Assembly (NCBI GenBank): GCA_045837725.1
Contig: JBEWZL010000081.1
Coordinates: forward strand, 1 to 64,000
From: Vermamoeba vermiformis
Lineage: Eukaryota > Tubulinea > Echinamoebida
Direction of reading: 5' to 3'
DNA: 64,000 bases
Shown one piece after another: positions 36,149 to 47,188 of this stretch (position 1 is the stretch's first letter; every line of letters begins with the position of its first letter). A program made the position numbers and the translations under genes. The notes under the pieces are model-generated. The model was not told the origin of the DNA, ran no database searches, and saw only the letters and a program-made list of their open reading frames with translations.

Positions 36149-38796
36149 ATGAAACCAATAACGACAAATCTGCGAGTACTCGCGTTATTGGTTGGATTGA
36201 TTGCTGTTATTCACGTAAGTTAATTTTAATCCGGTAAACGAAATTGACTTGCTTCGCAGGCTGACCTAGTAATAAATATTGATGGCTTGGGCACTATTGA
36301 AGGCACGCAACGCGGAGAGCTCATCGAATATATCGGAATACCGTAAGTAATTTTGAGCCAACAGATCAGTTTCGGTTATGTCGTAAAAATAATTTCCAAA
36401 TTAACCGGATTATTTTTCTAATATTTTTAATAGATATGCTCAACCACCACTAGGTCCGTTACGCTTTAAAGCACCTCAACCGATCACTCCATTTTCCGAA
36501 AAATTTGTTGCAAATCGATCGGTTAGCTGCATCCAAGGTCCACCAGCTGCTTTTGTGCCCCAAAGCGAGGATTGCTTAGTATTAAATATATTTAAGCCTC
36601 TCAATGCGAAAGGAAAGCTACCAGTGCTATTCTACATTCACGGCGGTGCTTGGAAAGTTGGATCTGGCCTTGACCATTACATTAATGCCACGACATACGT
36701 TACTAAGGTAAAATATATAGTGTCTTTCCATATTTAATTATTAAACTTTATTCTAATTTAGGAAAATATTGTTTTTGTGTCGATCAACTACAGATTGGAC
36801 GTTTTGAGCTATCTTTCGCACAAAGCTCTAACGGAGGAAGACCCGAAAAATCCTACCAATTTTGGCTTGCTCGATCAACGTATGGCACTCGACTGGGTCT
36901 CCAAACACATCTCGTTTTTCAATGGCGATCCAGACCGCGTGACGGTGATGGGAAATTCAGCGGGAGCTGAAAGTATCATGGCTCACTTGCGTGCTTGGAA
37001 AGAATTCAAACCGAAATTTCATCAGGCTATCATTCAGAGCTCGTACGCGCTCGGCACAGTGCTGACCTTGGCTGAAGCTGAACGTGAAGGCATTGAAATG
37101 GTTGAACGATTGGGCTGCACGAGACCTTCCAAGTAAGGAAATTTATTCGATTTTTATTTGCTGTTTAAATTGAAGTCAGTCGTTTAACGCGAAAAAAGTT
37201 CGTGACACGTGTCAAATTAATCGCGTTACTGACACGTTGGAACGTTTGACACTTGGAGCTGGATTATTTTATTAACTTTTATTACAATAACAGCAAAGAA
37301 ATCATGGAGTGTTTGAGAAGCTTGCCCCCGGAAGAACTTACGCTCTTTTCACCGAACATCAGATATGCCTTTTTTGGCAGTGGATGGCAACACAACGGCA
37401 TTCATTTGACCGACGACGGTGTTAATTTTAAGGCCCACGACTTATTACTGAAGGTAAGTCGTTCAGTGAACCAAATTTTCAGTGAAAGAGTTTCGCTCTA
37501 ACAATCTTTGCGACTATTTTAGGACTTTGGTCTGGACATGCCAATAATCATCGGCACGACTGCAAATGAAGGCAACACGTTCAGTTTTTTGAATTTCATG
37601 CTGCAGGGTCAGACGGAAGAGCTGTACTTGGATTCATTGAACAAGCTCGCTGCTGCGTACGAGCAGTACTCACCGACCATTGCTAACTTGATTTTGACCA
37701 ATTACACCTCGACCAATCCTAAATTTAGTAAGTACCGCAAAATATATCCATTTTAGTTGAAAGAACCAAAGCCAATTTTACAATTTGTAATGTTTTTCCT
37801 TTTTTAGCTAATTTTATTTTCTACTACGGCTCGATGTAACGGATGATGAACTTCTTTTCTTTTTCATAATTAACGTTTTATTTCCTTTTTAGGTCAATCC
37901 CCCAATCCAGTACTATACGCCTACGGTGAACTGATCACGGACGGTACTTTTGAATGCGCCACACAAGCGGTCTTAAAGTCCTTGGCGCACCGACCAAATG
38001 TCTACGGCTATTTGTACAATTACACGGCCGTGCCACTGCTTCAAGCTAATCACGGCGGAGATAACAACTTTGCATTCGGGCCAGCGGACTATTCTGATTT
38101 GTTCCGCCGTTACTACATGACGGATGCGGACAAAGAATTCGCGACGAATTTTATGAAATATTTTGCTGCCTTTGTGAAGACTGGTAAGTTCTTAAAATAA
38201 CATAATAGTATATTATTCAGTCTTATACAACACATTTTATTATCTATTTATAATAATGGCTATTTTTATCTGTTCCATCTGGATCGCATCCAAAAATTTA
38301 AATTGGAAAAATCCAATTCGGGCGAAATTTCACTTATTGATAAGACGCTAATTATTATTCTTATTAAATAGGAGTGCCATCAGTCGCGGACAAGCCAACT
38401 TGGCCCGTGTACGGCAAAGAAGGCGCTGTATTCGTAATTAACAACGAGTTCAGCGTGGTACATAATTACAAAACAGAAATATGCAAGATATGGATCGATA
38501 ATATGCCGCAAGGGTTCAAACAAACAGGCGTCAATTATTTTAGCGACGAACCTTTCGTATCGAAGTTATTGAACGAGTACCTGTTCAGCCTCGTCATTTT
38601 CAGCTGGAGAAAACGTAGATTTGCTAAAGAAGCAGGAGCAGTATTATTATTGGTAGCAGTAACGTTCTGGTACAACGTCTTTCGTTGCTGTTGGCGCAGA
38701 TCTAACAAGAAAAATTCTGCGAAAATGTCTCCAAAGGCCAGTAGTGTTAGAGGAACTCCTAATACGAACAAATCGCGTAAAAAGAAGACTAATTAA
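36149..38796 (+). CDS. Membrane carboxylesterase (cholinesterase family)
   Basis: Alpha/beta-hydrolase of the type-B carboxylesterase family in about eight exons, close to 600 residues by estimate. A signal peptide (MKPITTNLRVLALLVGLIAVIH) is followed by YAQPPLGPLRF, SEDCLVLNIF, the oxyanion segment YIHGGAW, the nucleophile elbow GNSAGA (catalytic Ser), the acid in TTANEGNTF and the catalytic His in QANHGGDNNFAFG. The triad therefore looks complete. Near the C-terminus a single membrane helix (AGAVLLLVAVTFWYNVF) precedes a Cys/Arg- and Lys-rich tail, predicting a type I surface enzyme, like the membrane-anchored layout of neuroligins but with an intact active site. It could hydrolyse esters outside the cell. 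An intron near 37137-37256 contains TGACACGTGTCA. Confidence 0.9.
37203..37214. repeat. Palindrome TGACACGTGTCA, copy 4 (intron)
   Basis: Perfect copy in an intron of the carboxylesterase gene, followed within 45 bases by two more half-sites (TGACACGTTGG and TTTGACACTTGG). Confidence 0.8.
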
Positions 38797-39017
38797 CTTA
38801 AAATAAACAAACGATCTTTCTTACTCAGAATTTCTTGCTTGTTTTTGTTTAGCAGATCCAGTACGTTATTACGGTTGTTTTTCTTTTCTTTGAAACGAGA
38901 ATGAAAAAGGGTGGCTGAGTCGCACAAAAGAAGCAGACGATGCTGCTTTTAAATCCTAATTTAGAAGGCTAACCACGATCTTTCAATAGCTATTGACGCT
39001 GTATTTTATTCTTATTC

Positions 39018-39802
39018 CTACAGAAGGCAACAGCGCAGGTTCTGAATAGCGGTCGAGTTGTTGCTCACTTTAATTTGTACTGGCCGAATGTCTGTTATTG
39101 ATGCTTCTATATCCATAGCTATTCGTTCAAAAGCTTCGTTAATATTTATATTTTCTTTGGCTCTAGTTTCAAAGTACGAAATTCCAAGCTGATCCGCTAA
39201 CTGTTTCGCTTCTGTGAATGAAACTTGTCTATTAGCCGCTAAATCTATTTTAGCAGCTATTAATATAATTTTAATAGGGCTTGTAGCACACGTAGAAAGA
39301 TTCTCGATGTCTTTGAGAAATCCAGGCACTTTGTTGAAACTGCCGCGGTTTGTAACGTCGAATATTATAAAAAATCCATGTGCTCCGCGATAATAAGATG
39401 TTGTAACTGTTTTGAACCTAAATCGTTTCGTCAAATTGGTTTTCGAAATCCGTAAATTTAATTTTAATTTACCTTTCATCACCAGAGGTGTCCCAAATTG
39501 TTAATTTAATTCTACTACTTGTATTTGAGGATATTATATATTTTACATCCTAAATAACTGAAGTAAGTATTTTTTTGTCTTGCATCTCGGATCAAGCTTA
39601 CAAAATCGATGCCTATAGTGTTTCGGTACTCATCTCTGACCATGTCCTTGGTATATCTCGTCATAAAGCTACTTTTTCCGGCACAAAGTGAACCAACAAG
39701 TACTATCTAACAGAAATTCCAATTAGCCACATCCGCTCGTGTGTTACTCTTAAGCGCTTAAGGTCTTACGTTGAATAGGCGATCTATCCTGTTGTTGTCC
39801 AT
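39018..39802 (-). CDS. Divergent Rab-like small GTPase
   Basis: Small GTPase of about 200 residues in about four exons; ATG at 39800-39802. P-loop GSLCAGKSS, switch I YRNTIGIDF and the Rab-type YYRGAHGFFIIFDVTN are present. Three G motifs are altered: WDTAGQE reads WDTSGDE, the guanine-specificity motif NKxD reads AKID, and ETSAK reads ETRAK. The C-terminus, RCCLL, offers cysteines for prenylation, so membrane attachment is expected. Rab proteins direct vesicle traffic; the altered motifs suggest changed nucleotide handling, perhaps fast exchange, weak GTP hydrolysis or loss of base specificity. Splicing around WDTSGDER/FKTV was placed by eye. Confidence 0.82.
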
Positions 39803-40150
39803 GGCGATTGTGTTAGTTAACGTAAACTACATGAATTTTTATTTGAAAGTGCGAATAAAAAAGAGACCGTTAGAACACTTGACATTGACACTTTGACACG
39901 TGCATGCAAGATTGTGGAATAATACTATTATACTTAGTACTAAAAAAGGAATTTAATCGTAATGACGATTGGAATGTTGGATTATAAGAAACTGTTGCGC
40001 ACTCTCCTTAACTTCAAACTTTTTCAATTCGGTTACATAGTATTGGCTTAAAATTCCATTTTACTTGCTACTACTTACAAACAAATCGATCGTACATATG
40101 ATTTTATGATAATCAACGTTTTGGTACCTTATGTAGATCCAGATCCAGAC
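39803..40150. other. Intergenic
   Basis: About 350 AT-rich bases upstream of the Rab-like gene. They contain the half-site cluster TTGACATTGACACTTTGACACGTGCATGC (39886-39907). No coding sequence is seen. Confidence 0.4.
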
Positions 40151-43100
40151 TTAATCGTACAAATGAGCTTGTTCACTGCCAGGCTTATGCACCAAGAAAT
40201 CATCGTTCATCATCATCTCATAAGTCATGCGCGCATTTTCTTTGATGCGTTTGAATCGTTCAGCCAACATTCCTTGCAATTCCCACTTGGGTTGCAGATT
40301 CGGATCCGAAAAATCAATGTACTGAGCCTTAAAGTGATCGTTATCGTGGACCACTACTTCACCATGGTTCTTATAGTAAATAGGTGTTTCGACTTCCTCT
40401 TCGATCGGAGTTGGCTCCGTTGACACTCCAAAAATTTCAGCGAAATTCCCGCCACCGCCAACAGATCTCATGAGCTCAGCGAAGCGCTATAACAACGCAT
40501 TAGTATAAGGTATGTCGTATTAATAAATATTACCGACCTCGTCCTTATGTGTCTCGCACAACATCTCTTGCGCGAATTGTTTGCAGACGACGCACTTGTT
40601 GTTGTCAAGACTGTCCTTCAACGCGCGGTGCAAACGCAATGGCGGCAGTTTGCCTGCCTTTCTGAACACATTTCTAACGACAAAAGTACATTAATATAAC
40701 CACCATGATATATATTATTTTGCGGCATCATTTCAGGACAATCACAAACTAAAATTAGTTAAATTTTCACTTTTGGCCAGTTTCAACCGATCATAATTTT
40801 TGTGTAATTTGTCAACGTACCTGATGCACACGACATAATCAAGCTTGGTATTCTCTTCGCGGAATCGTTTGAACCAGTTAGGATCGGTCTGGTGAGGCTG
40901 GCTGCTGTAATTCATGTACGAGTTGCCAGGCACCATGGGTGGCTTAACCGATTCGTTGTACGAGTGAAAGTGCCTGTCAAAACAATCCTTCATGAATACC
41001 AAGTCTTTGCAAATATTTTTCCATCCCATAAATGGCAAGGTTTTTGGTATAAAATAGTCTTCACTTACACGGGGTGGGTGGTGCGGACATTGCCGTAACT
41101 GAAGATCACGTTGTCGTGGTAATGCGTGTTGCGCTTGTCAGCAATGGCTGAAGGCACGCGCTCGTACTGCAAATTGAACGAATTTCTGCCACCAGAGTTG
41201 TAGTTCGTGTAACTAAGTCAGGCGGTTAGTCTCGCGACTATTACCATAAAAGGAAATAAACAGAACGTACATAGAAGCAATCAAAGGCATAGTTCCCATA
41301 CTGCGATAGAAGCGCATGTCTAATTTCTGTTCCAATCTGTAACAGCCACTCGGCACAGTGTCGTGACCGGTGAATTCTTCGCCAGTCTGCACATTGATCA
41401 GCTTGCCATCGCTCATCTCGAACATCTTCAGAATAGAGTCCTGCAAACAGAATTGATCAGAAATTGTCCACTAGCCCGTGAAAAAATTGCGAGTGACACG
41501 TGTCACAAAGTGTCAAACACAGCTCTGTGTCTATTGCACCAATAGTAACAAACACTCGTGAAATTCGTCCCTATGACACGTGTCAAAAAAGAGTAGTGCT
41601 ACTTACGCGAGTCGGCGAATTGAGTTCTTTCGTTTGACAGACACTGCCTTCCGAGCGCTGCATTACAATGACACCATTAGGGTTCTAAAAATAGCATCGA
41701 TGAGAATAGTTGCAAAGACAAGGAGCATTCGTTGGTATACTTACCGATGGAAGAATATACTTCGGGGCTTCGTAAGGTTCGCTCGAATCGTCCCACTTGC
41801 GCATAGGAATAATGTGCACGGTGGGTTTGGGCAATGAATTGACGTCAATGCCGTCATCGACCCAGGCAGGCATCGGCTTCTTAGGCGTCTCCGCAATGAT
41901 TCTTTGCATCGCTGCACGTCGTTCTTGTTCCATTTGCACATCATGCTCGAACTCTTGTTGTCTTCTTTGCTCTTCCCAATTCACTGCCGGGTTTTTCTTG
42001 GATTGCTCGATGATTCGTTGAATTTCTTGGGTTTTTTGACGCACGGCCTCTTGGTCACTTGGATCATTCTTGTTACTACCAAAAAAGGAAATTAGCACGA
42101 GATTGTCTTTAGACCAATTAGTAGCAAGTACGTACGCTGCAATGAACGAGAAAGGATGCACGGTAGAGAAGTAGTTGGGCGGGTAGATCGGGTACAACTT
42201 GATGCCTGTAGGTGCGTAGTACTCGGGCGTGGAGTACGTGGCATTGGGATCGAACGAGGGAAGGTTGGGTGGCTCGTAGCTGGCCTGACCTAATCGTAAA
42301 ATAATGAGCCCAATGAGCTGACATCATCTCCCCATTATTGATCCATGGCACTCGTGTCATGTAATACAAAACTGTGCAGGAACTTACTGTCGTACGAGCC
42401 CCACTGTTGCGTATCTCGCTCGCGTCGTTCACTTTGACGCCGTTGTTCTTCGGCCACTTCAGCGGCCCATCGTTTCTTGTCACGTTCCTGACGCTCTTCA
42501 ATGGCCTTGCGCCGCTCTTCAGGGGTCAGTGGCCGCAGAATGTTCGCATTGCCCGTGTTGTTCGTCGTGGGCGTGGGCTGGGGCTGATTGGCACGGAGTT
42601 GTGCTTGTTGCAACTTTTTTTCTTCTTGTTCCCGTCTTAATTCTGCCTCTCGCATAGCTTGCTGATAACGCTGTTCTTCTACCTCGCGGCGACGTTGTTC
42701 GAGTGCCTGTTGCATGGCGAGTTCATGGGCCCTCGCTTCTTCTCGCCGTCGGATTTCTTCGGCACGCATCTCAGCTTCAATTCTTTGCAACTCTTTTTCT
42801 TCCGCTAGCAGTCTTAGTTCCTCCTCTTTCATAGCCCGTTCCATCTCTCGACGCAGCTCTTCTTCCTGCCTGCGTCTTTCTTCTTCAATAGGATCCACTA
42901 AAGATTGTAATGTGAGATCGATTACGTGTAAAATATAATTACATATTATTAAGCGGGCGTTAAAAAGAAGCAAACAGCTTTTTTGTAACATTGCCAGATT
43001 TAGGGTTTCGATTTGGTTTTCGATCATTTAACTGCTCTTAAGTGCAAAATTAATTTAATATACGTATTAATTGCGTTAATATAGTTAATACCGCGATTTT

Positions 43101-43438
43101 AGATGATTTAACGGAAAAGGAATTTCAAAATAAAATCTTTACCTGTGTTTGCAGAGTTACCGACTCTAAATGCAGGCGGAATAGGAGCTATAATATTCAA
43201 TAATTAATACCCATATCTCGGTCAATTTAATTAAATTAATTTTGAATTTTGAATTTTTTAAGTCTTCGGTAATTACCGTTGCCCAAGATCTCTTTGATAC
43301 GACGTTCATACTCCTCGTCATGAATAAATCCCATATCTAAAAGGTCCTTGACCTTTTGCAATTCCGCTTCTACGGTTCAATGTGAGTAAAGTTACGAGAT
43401 TCACGATCGGTTAGTAATTGAAAATTACCTTGCGACAT
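40151..43438 (-). CDS. SHOCT-like/coiled-coil protein of unknown function
   Basis: About nine exons; the ATG at 43436-43438 in a tiny first exon (MSQ) splices to a short SHOCT-like helix pair (KVKDLLDMGFIHDEEYERR). A long charged coiled coil of E/R/Q follows (exon 42380-42900; for example ERRRQEEELRREMERAMKEE), then Pro/Asn linkers, a second coiled coil (EAVRQKTQEIQRIIEQSKK) and a folded-looking C-terminal half with MFEMSDGKLINVQTGEEFTG, NSGGRNSFNLQYERV and a CVVCKQ...MLCETH cluster that could bind zinc. No signal peptide or membrane segment is seen. I do not recognise the family. One intron holds two copies of TGACACGTGTCA. The coiled coil suggests self-assembly or a cytoskeletal or scaffold role (inference). 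Confidence 0.7.
41494..41505. repeat. Palindrome TGACACGTGTCA, copy 5 (intron)
   Basis: Perfect copy in an intron of the SHOCT-like/coiled-coil gene, followed by CAAAGTGTCAAACA. Copy 6 lies 80 bases away in the same intron. Confidence 0.8.
41574..41585. repeat. Palindrome TGACACGTGTCA, copy 6 (intron)
   Basis: Second perfect copy in the same intron, about 20 bases from the splice donor on the minus strand. Confidence 0.8.
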
Positions 43439-43644
43439 CGTGATAGGTTAATATTATCGTTGTCACTAATAGAGCGTAAATTGAATGATGGAAGCTGTGT
43501 CTGTTAGATCCAAAATTAGACGTTCTGCCTATTTTCTGGTTCACGTTCACCTAACTACGCAGAAATTCAACAAATATTGCGATCGCGTTCAAACGGTCGG
43601 TTTAATTATACAAATATACGAACAATTAACATCAACTATTCATT

Positions 43645-46586
43645 TCACTTCTTCTTGAACAGCTTCTTGTTCTTTTGAGCGTTCTTAAAGTTGTAGATGG
43701 AGCGAGCAGCTTCATCGTTTCGTTCCTGTACGCATCGATTAGTATTGATGTAAATCTTAACCATGCACTGAACATACCTCAGCGTACTCGGCCTCCTTCT
43801 TCTCAGTTGAGGGTTTGTACATGGGAGAAGCAGATGCTTGGTACATCTGCTCGTTGAAACCTCTGCTTCCAGCGGTGAAAGTATGCAAGACCTAATTATT
43901 ATGAGCATTAACACAACGCTCCTCTATAGGAAATACTATGACGTACTTGTTTGCGCTCTTCGTTGTTGGCGTTACGAACGAGCATGTTTTGGGCACGCCA
44001 GTTGTTGAACATAGCTCCTTGATAGTCACCTATTATAGGACCAATTAGTATTATAGATCAATAGTAGATGTCGGCTATTATCAATATCATACCCTTTTGG
44101 GCAAGCTTGGCTGATTGTTGGTACACGTGAGCGCCCATAACACCTGCGTCGACAGACTCTTCAGCCTTGGCTCTGTCGGTCGTAATTTTCTTCGACTTGG
44201 TGATGACACGCACGCACTTGGTGCCGTTCAAACGAGTATAGGTGATCTATACATATCGTTAGTACAGGTTCACGTTAAAGGTCAGATCTAGTCTCTAAAC
44301 GTACCTGTACTTGGAACGGCAATTGAGCGCTAACTTCCTTATCGTTATTGTTATTGTCTTGGTTGCTGTTATTATTAGACTCGGGCTGGCCCAACAACTT
44401 GATCAGTTCTTCGCGAGATCTGACGGCAAACTCGAACGTGACTTCGCTGTCTTCATAAACGTTACCGACAGTCTTAGTAACGCTGTTGTTAGTCTCGTCT
44501 TTCTCTTTGACGGACTTCTTCTCGTCAGCAAGCACGACAAGAGACTCGTCGTCCACGTGGTTCAAGCCCTTGTGCAAGAGCAACTTGACGGAGACCTTTG
44601 TGGCCACCAACTTGGACTCCAAAATCGTGGCAAATTGGTCCTTAATGTTGAGAGGATCGACAATCTCGACATTACCCTCGCTAATATGGCTCGTTAGTTT
44701 TCTCTCATAATCTCTAAGTGGACTACTTACGTGAGATCCGCGAGTTTTCCGATGGCTTCCAAACTAACTTCTTCACCGCGAATGCTAATCACGTTGACGC
44801 TGACGTTGTTTTGTTTGGCAAAGTGACCCAACTCAGCGTAGAACTGCGCAGCCTTAGCCTTGCCTTCACTGTTAAGTGCGTCCAACGAGCCAATACCAGT
44901 GTTGCTCAGACCGTCAGTGGCAATAACCAACTTGACACCAGCGCCGGGCTTGCCCAAAGCCATACCAAGACTGGCCTGAAAACACATCCATGTCAGAAAA
45001 AAATTGCCTCGTAAATGAAGGTTTAAAACTTACCACTACAGCGGGACCTAAGGCGGTAGAACCCGTTTCTTCGAGCTCATAGAGCTTCTTCGACAGCACG
45101 TCCTTGCTTTCCTTGATGCAGTTGGCAATCTTGAAGGTTTTGCCGAGTTCCAAAATTGCATCGTAGTTGTAAAGCTTGTCGCCAGCAATAACAAGAGGCT
45201 CTTGAGTACCATCACCCAATAACTTGACTTCGTTATTGAAGCAAACTACGCGTTTAATTCGTCAGTACGTGCTCGTCTAAAATTTCTTCGGAAACATTTT
45301 GCGAAGGAATTTCGGCCAGAATCTTTTAAGGCGTGTAACGGGACTTACCTAAGCCGACCTTAGCCTTAGGATGCTCTTTAGCGAGGAGTTCGAGTTGTTG
45401 GTCAATAGCTGCTTGAACGCACTGCAATCGCGAAACGTAAGTCACATCTCGTCTTTGACCAGGCATGTATCTATTTAAAATTGATTAGTTAGCATGACTT
45501 AAATAAAAAGGAATAATATGTAGCTTACTGATCCATATTTTCATTATTCAAGTGGCGATAAGACTGAGTTTTGTCTCCCTTCAATTTCAAGCTGCCAGTA
45601 ATTTCAGTAGTCACGCACATAGAACCGCTAATATCAATGCAGAAAATAATAGACTCTTCTCTATCATCTGCATCGACCTCTTTAGCAGGCTCTAAGATGT
45701 AATCTGTCGTATCCACCTTAGGGATCTAAAACAAATGGTCAGACAAAATCTAATTTAGCATATGAACTAATATTCGCATGATTATAGTACATACCTCTTC
45801 TTCCTCCAAATTAATTTGATTTTTAGCGTTACAGAACTCGCAGTTCCAAACTCCATCTACGATTTTGCTAAAGAAAAGGTTATTATTTCAAATTACACGC
45901 AGGATTCATATCTTAAAATCGTACCTGAAGTTGCTGAAAGCTGATTTGCAGTCGCTGCAGAATACAGGATCACCAGTCATCAATTGACCGTCTTTTTCTA
46001 ACGATCCCAAACTAAAAATTGCTTGTTAGATAAGCAGCTTCAAGAGCGCCAGTTATTGTAACACTTACTCGACTGAAATAACGTTTGTATTGACCTTCTT
46101 AACGCGGGCTTTAGTCTATAAGTGAATCCATTAACGAAAGTTCGAGCAAACGTGTTGATCTCGCAAAGGCAAACAAATTTAAATCGGCTGTAAATATGAT
46201 ACGTACAGGCATAAGGGGCATTGGTGGGGCATAAGGCTTAGGTGGTGGCGGTGGAGCAACAATACTGGATGCAACTGCGGCCACGCGTTTCATTGAAGGA
46301 GCAGCGTTAACTTGTTGCTGCGGGGCTTGAGGAGGTGGAGGAGGCATATCCATCGCAACGTCATTGGTCATAAGCAAGGCATCGGTGGTTTGCTCGACTT
46401 TCTGATTTTTTCAATTTTAGAATTCGTAAAGACCAGATCAAGATTCGAAAATATCGCTCAATAAGCATGATTACGAAGATAATCGCATAAGCGGATTAAT
46501 TAGATTTTTTAGCGAATATTTACCGTGACATCAAGCTCTTCATAGTCATCTTCCTCAGCTAAAACGTAATCTGAAGCAAATTCCAT
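43645..46586 (-). CDS. Sec23-type zinc finger + vWA domain protein
   Basis: About ten exons; ATG at 46584-46586 (MEFASDYVLAEEDDYEELDV). The N-terminal part is acidic and then proline-rich (MPPPPPQAPQQQ; VAPPPPPKPYAPPMP). Next is a four-cysteine zinc finger of Sec23/24 type (CSDCKSAFSNF ... CEFCNAKNQ), then a vWA domain with a complete metal-ion adhesion site: DISGSM, the Thr in TGSTALGPAV, and IATDGLSNTG. A beta-rich region and a C-terminal helical segment ending in a Lys-rich tail follow. This zinc finger plus vWA layout resembles the Sec23-like half of the Dictyostelium 'circularly permutated Ras' proteins, but no GTPase domain is seen here. It is cytosolic by prediction; the partner is unknown. 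Confidence 0.8.
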
Positions 46587-47188
46587 TGTATTTTGTTTGA
46601 ATAGATTATATACGATGTGTTGCGTGTTATTATGTAGTTGTAATAAATAAGACTGACGTTGGTTCTCGAGCCAGTTTTCACCACGCTGTCCCAGGGCTTC
46701 AGATTCGTGTTTTTTTGGGCACGACAGTTCTTCAGAGAATTGATTTACCTACATACGTGTTGAACACGTTATCAACGTGAACAACAATACTTATATGGAT
46801 ATAAATGGCACAAACAGGCCGTAGATGCAGCGGTAAGGGAAATTTTACATTGGTGCTTCCTGATCTCTTTTTGTTGCTGATTTAGTTAGAGATATTTAGT
46901 TCAATTATAATTTTATGTAATCGATATTACCCTAATATCCAATTTACTTTCTCGCATTAGATGGAAACTTTATTTTGAATAATTTTCTTTAAATGCTACT
47001 TGCCCATATCTTGAATATTAAGATAGTATTTGATTGACGTTAATAATTATTAATATTAATTTTAGAATGTTCGAAGCAGGCGCAACGGATCTTTCATTGA
47101 TTATTCAAAGCAAAAGAAAACTGAGCAAAATTAAAGGCGCGACATTTGTTTACATAATATCACGTTAGACCACCATAACTGGTGCAAT
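46587..47188. other. Divergent promoter region
   Basis: About 600 AT-rich bases between two divergently transcribed genes. No coding frame of note, no RNA gene and no repeat were seen. Confidence 0.4.

Noticed and set aside
38880-38990. Possible tRNA or snoRNA-like hairpin downstream of the esterase
   Set aside because: No tRNA B-box/T-arm pattern and no proper C/D or H/ACA boxes; pairing is weak. I found no convincing tRNA or rRNA gene in the window.
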